In this document: positions 13,208-22,075 of the stretch, piece after piece
How the letters are laid out: each line of letters opens with the position of its first letter
Numbering within the stretch: position 1 is the stretch's first letter
DNA from: Moniliella sp. 'wahieum'
Taxonomy: Eukaryota > Basidiomycota > Moniliellomycetes > Moniliellales > Moniliellaceae
Direction: 5' to 3'
DNA length: 64,000 bases
NCBI GenBank assembly: GCA_003971905.1
Contig: RSEE01000008.1
Location: 682,001-746,000 of the forward strand
Program-made: the position numbers and the translations under genes
Notes under the pieces: generated by a model
What the model was told of the DNA's origin: nothing
Database searches by the model: none
Seen by the model: the letters and a program-made list of their open reading frames with translations, nothing else

Positions 13208-13609
13208 CCGGATTGGTTACCGTCGCGCCCTCGTTCCCCTCCTTCCTTCTCTCCCTGTTGGATTGAAGGTTGGACTAGCGTCAGGAGCTTACAAGAAGCT
13301 ATCTCTGACTGTTCCCACCCTGCACAGGTGAGCTTCCTGTTCTCTCTCTTCCTGTTCTCTTCCTGCTTCTGGCGCTTGTCCTTGTCCATCGGTTGCATTG
13401 AAGGTTGGACTAGCGTCAGGAGCTTACAAGAAGCTATCTCTGACTGTTCCCACCCTGCACAGTGCAATCGTCCTTAGCTTGGTAGCGTAGCTACTTCTCA
13501 GTTAACGGACAACCGCGGTTCTGGGCTCTCATTGGTGTGACCGATTCATCGCGCTCACCCATTGATCGCCTAGTCTAGTGCTTCGCCCTAGCCCCCAATC
13601 TTTCAGCTG
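13208..13609 (+). repeat. Dispersed element, copy A
   Basis: About 400 bp matching, on the opposite strand, the segment at 41156-41456. Shared blocks include ACAAGAAGCTATCTCTGACT, TGCAATCGTCCTTAGCTTGG, GGACAACCGCGGTTCTGGGC and an ATCTTTCAGCT end. Copy A carries a 135-bp internal tandem duplication (13262-13327 repeated exactly at 13397-13462) that copy B lacks. There is no transposase, no long terminal inverted repeat and no convincing shared open frame. Nature unknown. Confidence 0.85.
13262..13462 (+). repeat. 66-bp perfect direct repeats 135 bp apart
   Basis: 13262-13327 and 13397-13462 are identical over 66 bp (starting ATTGAAGGTTGGACTAGCGT and ending CCCACCCTGCACAG). The first copy is followed by GTGAGC and the second by TGCAATCG, the sequence also seen after the equivalent point in copy B. 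The duplication therefore arose inside copy A after the copies separated, or was lost from B. Confidence 0.95.
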
Positions 13610-16600
13610 TTGCTCCGGCGTGGCAACCATGTGTTGTGATATATCGGTGATGTGATGGGTGCGGTATATGTGACACTATACGCCATGCGTCTTGCACTTG
13701 TGACAAAAGCGAATGTGGTTAGTGGGGCCCGGGGTGCACAGATGACATACGGCACCCGCCGACGAGAGACGAGGCGGAGCACAAGGGGCAACGTGCATAA
13801 CATGTAACATGGTAACATGGGGTAAGAGCACTGTTACCATCAGTAAGGCCCTATACTATTGGTCTATACTAACACATTCTATAGCCGGAGAGATCCGTCA
13901 GAGAAATAAATGAGAAGACATAGCCGGGTTGGAGCCCAGAGGTTGGAGATTGGACCAAGCTGAACGCGTTGAACAATGTCGGACAGTGTTGAACAATGTT
14001 GAATGAACTGAGGATCTGAGCCATATATCGATCAACCGCCAAAAACATTGCCCAAAAACGCTCTGATCAGCAGCGCTCTCTGAGGATCGATGACCGACCT
14101 GAAGCCAATGCAACCGGTGTGACTGGTGACTGGCGAACAGAGAGTGTCGTCAGCGCGCCAGCAGCAGCGGCCCCAGCACTCCCAGTGGTGTCGGATCGCT
14201 TACGACTATTAAAGTACGCGGTTTTATATATTAAGAGAGGGTTAGTACTTAGTACGTGTTAATACCCATCACCTTTCCAAGGCTGTTGCAGCCATAATGC
14301 ATTGCATGTAACATGTACCAGGCGATTGCGGCGCTCGTATCGGAGCTCGCATCCTCCGCTGAAAATCGAAGCGTTCATCGCGTTCAGCAAACCTACAGTG
14401 AGTGATGAGACCTGGAGTCCAGATGGTCCTCGAGGGTGATGCAATCGCACTAGTAGTGGTGGTGGTCTAAGCCAACCAGCAACGCCTACAGAGGAACATC
14501 AAGCAGCGAGTCGCCACCAGGGGCTAAGCTGCGGAACAAGGAAAAACAGGAGAGAAAAACAACGGAACTCCTAGGCCTGAAGAGGAACTGAAGGGACATT
14601 GGCCAAAGCACGAGCCACCTGATGGCTCAACAGTGAGTTCATGAAGATCAACAACACATCTCCATCATCGCGTCCAACGCGTTAAAAAGGTGTGTTCAAA
14701 CGTGGTTGGGTACGCGTTTAGAATACCCGACCCACGTTCAAGATTTCAAACGTTCCCTCCGATTTCTGTCCGAGCTCTCAGAACCCTGATTTCAGAGGCA
14801 AGCTTGAACGTTTTAAAAGTTTACCGTTTACCGATTAACGTTTAACTTTTCCGTTTAACCCGTGTGGCGCGCGCCATATATGCATCTGCCGAGCAATATC
14901 CCGCCGTGGCGGGTGGCGCATGGGGAAGAGTGCCGGGGGAGATCGGGGAACGAGACAAAGAGTGGAAACACCTATTTGGTTCTGGGCACATCAACGCATC
15001 ACCGTCACAGGCGTCACTCACGTCACCGGCACGCCGAACATCAGCGTCAAAAGTGTTTGACAAAATGTTGGCGTATCTGTAGCGCTGTGCTTGATACTCA
15101 GTACACTCCATCTGTTGAGATCTGATGGATCTGATGGTGCTGACGCGCCTGACGCGCGCTGCGTCCCAGCTGACCCAACAGCCGACGTCAGCGTCAGAGG
15201 CTCTTGTATTAACCTGGTCCTGCTGGCTTGCCCAGTTGCTCTCGCTCGTGCACCCTGGATGGGATGGGATCGGGGCGAGGGAATTCAAAAGGCTTTGCAA
15301 TGGCCCCAAGCCGAGTAGGCCGGTGCTATATCCAGTTGCATTGTTATGCATGTTACGTTCAATGTTCATGGTAATAATGACGGTGACATTGTGACATAGG
15401 GCAGGACGTGTCACTTTCACTAGATCACTGTACAGCACTGGCCACAACAGTGAAGCTAGTGAAGTAAGAATGGCGAACCTGAGGGGGCCTGGGTGCCCGA
15501 TCTTGGGCAGTCAATACCTGTTCAAGTCAGTGCTGGACTCCTTGAACCCCCTCCTGGTACTACATGAGCATCAAGAAGTGACTGGCCCCAGTACAATAAC
15601 TTGTTCCTTGCCTGGTGGCGGTCCCAACAGCACGCGGGTTGGCCGGTCAAGCTTCAAGCTTCAAGCTCTTCAAAAGCCGCAAGGCCCAAGGCACACCACC
15701 ATACGAAAAGGAGAGGGTAAAACATGCAATAACACTCAGTCTGTGAATCTGAGCTTTTCCAACAAAAGCAGTAATTCTCAGTTGCTGAGATTCAGCATTA
15801 CCTATTACTCAGTTTCTCTCATATTGCATATACGCTCTCGGTACACCCACACACCACGCAGCAACAGTCCTTCGTCAGCAGGCTGGCTGAGCGCGCGCGC
15901 GCGCTGAACGTCTGAGCCGCTGAGTGCTGGAGGCCTGAAGCTCTGAAGCAAGTTGGGGCATGAAGATGACGGGGCAAGATGACCGGGGGGTATGCAAGTG
16001 GCATTAAATATTGAACGCTGAAGCTTGCAGCTTGAAGCTCGAGACGTTGTTGAAGAACGACTGTCAAGCGCAGGCCTTTTATAGACCAGCTTCAGATTCA
16101 GTCAGACGTTCAGTTCTTCTCACACGTTACGCGTTACCGCGGCCTTACTGGGTTACATGTTTACGCGTTACGTACGACACTATAGGCATAATACGATGCC
16201 GTTTGCAATTTGGGATGGGATTGAATGGGGCGGGGAGGCAGTGTGCGGGCCCATTCGGAAGGGGCGACAACAGGGGGCAAGTGTTGTCCTCCTGAGTATG
16301 TGGGCCGGTTAGGCACGGCTGGTGTGGTGGGAGGATGGTGGTCTGTGCGATGGGGCGCCGTGCGTGGGGGCCCCCATGACTCGGATCGCCGGTGGAGGCA
16401 GAGGTGAAACTGGCGCCGTGCGGCTGTGGGGGGCACACGACCCTTGTGGCCCGCTGTGGCTTTGGCGTTGGAACGGAATGGGTGAGGGGTAGGCCGTAGG
16501 GCAGCGAAGGGACTGCCATAGGGACTTGGGAAGCTAATGATGATAGGAATAGTGAGTAAGAATTGCAGGTGCCATGCACCATGTGACATGTGACATGTAG

Positions 16601-17262
16601 CACATGTGGCATGTGGTTGTGAGTACGTGGGTACTGAGAGTACGAGTACTGGGTACTGGGTCCAGTACTGAGCTACTCAGACTGACTTCTCAGAGATCTC
16701 GGATCTCGATCTCATTACTGAGTCTCAGTACCGTGTGAGTTGTGAGTACAGTTCGGTGTTCAGCGCGTTGAACACGTTGAACGTTGAGCACGTTGTTAAT
16801 CGATAATCGATAATCGAATAATCGTTGACCGAACCGTTGCGTACGAGTACACTGGGTACGTTAGGCAGACTGGCTAGAGTGAGGGTGTGACATGTGACAT
16901 GTGACAACAGCGCCCAGTGCACTCGATGGTCGTAGGGCTTGCGTGAGTGTGTGAGTGTGAGCGGCGTATGTGCCGGTTGTTGGCATGGCCGCCGTTTCGG
17001 AGCTCCTTTACTCGATCACTAGTCACTAGGTCACTAGGAATACTGAGGTCTGAGGCTCAGACCACCGGGCACCGGTCAGCCGGTCAGGCCTGAGCCTCAG
17101 GCCCAGGCCACAGTGCCTCAGTGCCTCAGTGAACGTTCAGGCGTGCAGGCCTGAGACCATGGTAGCTAGGAAAGCCTCGTCGAAAACAAGCCAAGCGAAA
17201 CAGCGCCGAGTGGCGGTGTCCGCCGGGAAGGTGACTAGCGCTGGTCAGTGCCCGCCCGGCAA

Positions 17263-18453
17263 ATGCCTACGCCCTCCGGCATCGCCCTTTCTTCCATCGC
17301 ATCAACGTTCAACAACACCACCCAGCTTGTGGCGCTCGAACCCAGCTGCATGTCCTCTGTCGGTGCCTTGCTCGCCTCCTCGCCGCCACCTGCTGCCATG
17401 TTCGAACGCCCCTCATTGGCTCCCCCACGGCCCGGCCTAGGTGCACTGTCCGCCCCGTCCGAATCCAGCCGCACCCCCAGTGCCAGTACCAGCACCAGTA
17501 GCAACGCCAGCACCGCCGCCACTACACCCTCGACACGCGCCAACGCCAATCCCAGTGCCAACGCCGGGGCCAGTGCTTACAACAGCCCTTCCGATTTCCC
17601 TCCTCCCCATCTCCTAGCACCCTTTCCGGTTCGTAACTCCGACCCAAATCTGCCTCCACCTCCGCTGCCGCCCCATGACACGCCTACTTCTGGGTCGCGA
17701 TGGATCCATCCCTTGCAATGCAGGGACACACAGAAGAGGTGTTCATTGCATATGCCAGCCTATCCACCTCCCCACCGACCACGCCTAAGCAACCCGGCCC
17801 AATATTCGCTCACTTCCCTCCGCCACGTTGGCACCCGTTACCCGACTCCCATCAAAATGGTTGGCGTGACCATTGCGATTCACCTGGGCGCCAATGGGAG
17901 TCCTTACCGCGCTTGCCGCCCCTTCGCCATGCCCACCATCTTGCTCTCCCACAGGAGAGGGAAGGCGGACGACCGCGGCCTACTGGCTTGCCCATCGGCT
18001 TCGACCACCCGCGCCCGGACCCGTCCCCTCCTCTTGCTCATCCTCGTTGTCAACCCTACCCTCCACCACCCAGTTCCAGTTATCCCCCACAGCGCGAGGG
18101 AAAGCGTCCACGTTTCACCTCCGACTCGGAACCAAGCCCTTGGGACACACAGGATCCCCCCCCCTCGTCACAGGAGCCAGCATTTGCACCTACCACCACC
18201 CATTGACTGATGCTTACTGTGGTGCCCACTTCAATCGTCTTTACGATCTCTCCCGTCACCGCCAGATCCATGCGCGCGAAGAAGCCGAGCGATCGCGGCC
18301 GGTTTGTTGAGGCGCGATCAAGCCTTGGTGTGGGGTAAAGAAGTCGACCCTGCTTCCTCTGGTGTGACCAAGGAATGGTGCTGTCAAGAATGTCAATCGG
18401 TGTTCTCCCGAAAAGATGCACTGCTCCGCCACAAACGGCTTCGGGCCCATTGA
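17263..18453 (+). pseudogene. C2H2 zinc-finger protein with several frame jumps
   Basis: The reading begins at the ATG at 17263 (MPTPSGIALSSIASTFNN) with a Ser/Pro/Ala-rich low-complexity N-terminus (about 140 residues). Near 17690-17740 the frame moves to a second Pro-rich segment (17700-18206; GKRPRFTSDSEPSPWD). Near 18206 it moves to a first finger-like stretch CGAHFNRLYDLSRHRQIH, and near 18300 to a second finger ECQSVFSRKDALLRHKRLRAH that ends at the TGA of 18451-18453. The second finger is a clean C-x2-C-x12-H-x5-H; in the first, the first cysteine is uncertain because a base seems missing around 18212. C-terminal paired fingers of this kind are DNA-binding, so a transcription factor is likely. 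Three jumps may be missing bases (as elsewhere in the window) or real decay, so the pseudogene label is provisional. Confidence 0.6.
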
Positions 18454-19464
18454 ATACAAATCCCCCTCTCTCTCTCTTCCCATTCCCTTTTTGCCCCCTT
18501 CTCCTGCTGCGTTTGCCCAGCACGGGGCCTACTCAGCTGCCCTATACTCAGCTGCCCAGCAACTTGCATGCATCTCTGGTATTATGCATCATGTGCGTAT
18601 AGTATGGTCTTTCGCAGCCCCCCGCGTCAGTTAGTTTTTTGTCTGGCTCATATACCTACGGCCTCAGCCCGCGCTCTTCGTTGCTGTACAGCAAAGCTTT
18701 GGATTTCGTCTGTGACAGGCTAATCCTCGCTGAAGAATTGAACGAGAGAAAGCGTGTGCTGGAGTTTTTGTACGACACAGTATCTTTCTCCCATCAATAT
18801 CATCAATCTGGCTACCGTTGCGGCCATATCAAAGTAGAGTCCATTAGCATGGCAGTGGATCTATACTTGTTCTACACCACTGACCATCGATATGAGAGCT
18901 GGTCAGCCTCCTGTGTGCTTGTTGTTTCCTGTTTCCGGGACATGCATGTTCGCCACAGCTCGTTCAAAACGACAAGCACGGACATGTGAGCTCCAGCAGG
19001 GTACGCAGAATAACGAGGACAAAACCTTTTGATATGTGGTCAAAGATGAAGCTACTAAGGTACTACATGAATGCAGCGTTGAAGGATGCGTGCGGGGTTG
19101 ATGCGCGCTGATGGCCCTGAATTAGATGCAACGGCTCTGCAACTCAATACCTGGCAACGACACTATGGTGCTGTAGACGGGGTGAGTTGTACGACTAGTT
19201 CTCCGGCACCGACACGGGGAGGGGAAAAGGCGAGAAAGAAATAAGGTGAATAAACATACTCTGTTGGTGGCTGGTGTAGCCCCGCTCTGCTATCGACTAG
19301 ATACCCCTGTTAAAGCTGTGCCCACAACAATGCATCGTACGTCAGTTACTGGCCGCCGACCATCGTGGCAGATTCAGTGGTATAGCATCCATTTGTTATG
19401 ACAACCAGGGAATCTAGAATCTTGCGCGTAGCGGCGGTAATGTTCTCTGGACTCAAGATACTGC
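18454..19464. other. Intergenic, no gene recognised
   Basis: A stretch of roughly 1 kb between the zinc-finger gene and the convergent beta-repeat gene, with lower GC than its neighbours. A 116-codon open stretch at 18639-18989 lacks a good start and recognisable motifs and probably lies in 3' untranslated sequence. Confidence 0.5.
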
Positions 19465-20757
19465 TCAAAAGCCCAGGTTGATCGATCCTACCCCAGCCGA
19501 CAGCTCCGCATCAGCGGGAAGATATCTACCTTCGGGCGAATTGAGTGGGTGTGAGGTAAAGAAGACAGAGCCCGTATAGCTCTCACTCGGCACAACACGC
19601 TGGTGGTCCAACGCCCAGTCGCGCTCGCCCCGATGCCTCCACGAAAGGTTCACCGAGCCCGTCTTGGCTGCTGCCTTGACCAGCCCGGCGAAAGACTCAT
19701 TGTACGTCACATTCACTGAGCCCACATCGGATTGGATCTTGGATGTCCAAACCTGCGCCAAGGTGCCAGTGGGGTCCTGATTTTCGCGCCAAACTTGTCT
19801 TTGAAGGTAACCTGAACTTGTCCGGTATGAGCCACCGCGCCCACCCGCACTGCTGCCCCCTTCTCGGCCGAGAAGGTCACGGGCGTTACATGGCCAAGTA
19901 TGACCGAACCCTTGTCCGTCTCGACGAAGAGATCCTGGGCCACGACTTGTCCGTGCGCCTCGATCGTTCCCAGGTTGGATGTGAGCTTGGCAATGGGCGC
20001 ATAGACCGAGGCGAGACGAATGCTGCCTTTGTCGGACGACAACTGAGCCGAGGAAATGGCATGCACAGCGTTTCCGTTGATTGACCCCAGTTTGGACTCA
20101 ATCACCATATCCTGTGCGTAGAGGGCTTGCTTGAACAAACCGAGCCCGTCTCGGCCACGATACGCGTATATGCAGCAGTAGGATTGACCCCGTGAAAGTA
20201 ACGCTACCGATCGTTGCATGAACCTGGACCGCGTCTGCAGTAACCCCCAGATCGGCTGAGGAGACCGAGCCTTCATCTGAAAGGATATCGAGGGTGCCTA
20301 GCGCCCCCTCGGCACGGGGGAGACGCGCCTTGACCGTAACTGCGATCTTGGGCTTGAGCGCAGGGAAAGAAGTATGCGGGTCCGAGTAAACCCCAATCCT
20401 AATCCAACCATCTTGGGTTTGCAGCTGCACCACCCGCAGCTCCTCCTCCAGCGTCGCCTCCTTATCCGCCCATGCTTCAACGTCTACAAAGGTCTTACCG
20501 GACCAGCCAGTTCCGGGTCCCGTTCCGACCAAGTCAATGTTCGTTGTGTGTCGCTTACCAAGAGAATGGATCGACAGCCCATTGCTCGTCTTGGCGGAGG
20601 GGAGCAGCTCAAACGTGGCCCTCCGCACAAAGGGCCGGCGGGGCCAGAAGCCCTTGCGCTCAATAGGGCCCCAGGAGGCTTCGGAAACGAGAATGCCCTC
20701 GGACGCAGGTACCTCGGGTCCCTTGGCAGCGGACGCTTTGTTGTCGAAATTGAGCAT
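19465..20757 (-). CDS. Repetitive beta-strand protein, DUF4097/adhesin-like fold, function unknown
   Basis: Starts at ATG 20757 (MLNFDNKASAAKGPEVPA) and ends at 19465 (VGSINLGF). The second half is a series of short repeats of the form DKGSIRLASV, SNLGTIEAHG, TDKGSVILGH and TGSVNLSWRH, each pairing a Gly-Ser/Thr turn with a beta strand. This pattern is typical of DUF4097-like or putative adhesin domains in fungi. No signal peptide or membrane segment is evident, so a cytoplasmic location is plausible despite the adhesin name. Two one-base frame changes (near 20100-20160 and 19730-19760) must be bridged to read the whole protein of about 430 residues. The family link is by pattern only and no activity is proposed. 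Confidence 0.65.
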
Positions 20758-22075
20758 GATGTGTGCAGAGTAGTGATGGTGGGAGGGATGGTGGTGACGA
20801 GCCCATGCCGGTTAAATGCGGATCGTTGCCACCAGGCAGAGGCACCCAAGCCGAGGGCCTCAGAAACACGTCGTAGCGGGAACGTGCGACTCGCAGTCAA
20901 ATATCAGCCTGCGCGTCACGTGGCGCGTCAATATCAATAGGAGCCAGCCGGCTGGCCTCAGGGGTTCACTCTTTCATTATTTCAACGGGGCCATCTGTGC
21001 GCTCAGCTGAGCCGCTGAGCGCTATTAAACACAGCTGACTGATCCAATTGATTGGGCGCTGCGCGACTCCCCGATATACCACCCACAGGGACCCCCACGC
21101 CGCTGAGCGGCGGCTGAGGCGCTGAGGCCTCAAGACGACTCGTACAAGTCACCCGAGTGGAACGCGGCGCAGCAGGCGAAGCTGAGGGCGCTGCAGCGGT
21201 AGCTGCTTTCTCGGTGGGAGAGCATAACGGTGCCATATGACAGCGTATGTGGGAACACCAGACTGAAGTATGCTCTCAGACCGAGTCATACTTTGCTTGA
21301 CCTACCCTCAGAGAAACTACATACTACGTGAGGGTGTGAGGTGTGCCGTATGGATGGCGATGACGCGATGACGCTAAATCGTCGGGGGCATCCCCGGACT
21401 ATACCCAAACGTGTTTAATCCTCATGTTCTCGACGAGGGCAACGGATCTGCAGGAGAATCAAAAGGTGCAATACGCTCAGAAGGTGAAGGTAAAGGTGTA
21501 CTACAGTTGATGAGATTACCTGCTAGGTATTCGGTCGATTAGCTCAGTTGGTCAGAGCGTGGTACTAATAGGTCCAGCTTGGAGTGTTGGTGATGCCAAG
21601 GTCATGAGTTCAAGCCTCATATTGACCACTTTTTTCATTGGGTGCGCTTGAAGCTTGATCTCAGGAAGGCGCCAGCCCTCCGAGTTTCGGTTCCCGCTCA
21701 GTCATATGGCCATGGTGCATGATGTCTTGCGCATCGCCATATGCATAACCGTCGTCTTCACAACCGTTGGCCATCGATCATCGATCATCCACCATTAGGC
21801 CTTAGGCTACAAATAACTGCTCGCGCGCCTTTACGCGTCCACCTGCGTCTCAGTCCTTTCAATGAGTGTTTCTGCCAGCATGCTCCCAGTGCCGCTTCTA
21901 ATGGCGGCTTACATGCGGGATTAGGTAAGCCTAGCCTGAGAGCAGCGGATGGTGTTGCACCGAATGTGATGTCATCCCAGGCGCCGCAGCGCCGCAGCGC
22001 CTCACTGGCCTCACCCCCCCTTGCAGCTGAGCCTCATCTTCCCATTGTGTGGGCGCCAACTTCCCCTCCATCGCC
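20758..22075. other. Intergenic region around the tRNA gene
   Basis: Apart from tRNA-Ile at 21533-21628 no gene is supported. It includes CTGAGCGGC-type palindromic repeats at 21000-21130 and ATCGATC repeats at 21771-21790. It serves as promoter sequence for the divergent genes on either side. Confidence 0.55.
21533..21628 (+). tRNA. tRNA-Ile(AAT) with a 22-nt intron
   Basis: A full cloverleaf can be drawn. The acceptor stem pairs GGTCGAT (21533-21539) with ATTGACC (21621-21627), with one G-T pair and discriminator A at 21628. The D arm is GCTC...GAGC. Anticodon stem TGGTA pairs with TGCCA. The anticodon loop CTAATA+A places AAT at the anticodon. The T arm is ATGAG-TTCAAGC-CTCAT. An intron of 22 nt (21571-21592) sits one base after the anticodon, the canonical nuclear position. 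A run of T at 21631-21636 provides the RNA polymerase III terminator. Confidence 0.93.

Larger units (their letters stand above)
12305..17262. repeat. Gene-poor 5-kb block dense in 7-bp-period palindromic repeats
   Basis: No convincing gene in almost 5 kb. The sequence is a patchwork of short heptamer runs: TACTCAG at 12751-12764, GGCCTCA near 12991-13010, ATGTGAC at 16581-16601, GTGACAT at 16886-16906, TAATCGA at 16797-16825 and CACTAGT units at 17018-17045. The dispersed element copy at 13208-13609 is also inside. An open frame at 12249-12605 with a hydrophobic stretch was considered but has no recognisable family. Confidence 0.7.

Noticed and set aside
13084..13467. Minus-strand frame with a duplicated peptide over the tandem repeat
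   Set aside because: The repeated peptide is simply the translation of the 135-bp duplication, and the frame is not kept in element copy B.
12305..17262. Candidate centromere
   Set aside because: The block is gene-poor and repetitive but not AT-rich, short repeats of the same kind occur in other gaps, and sequence alone gives no further support.
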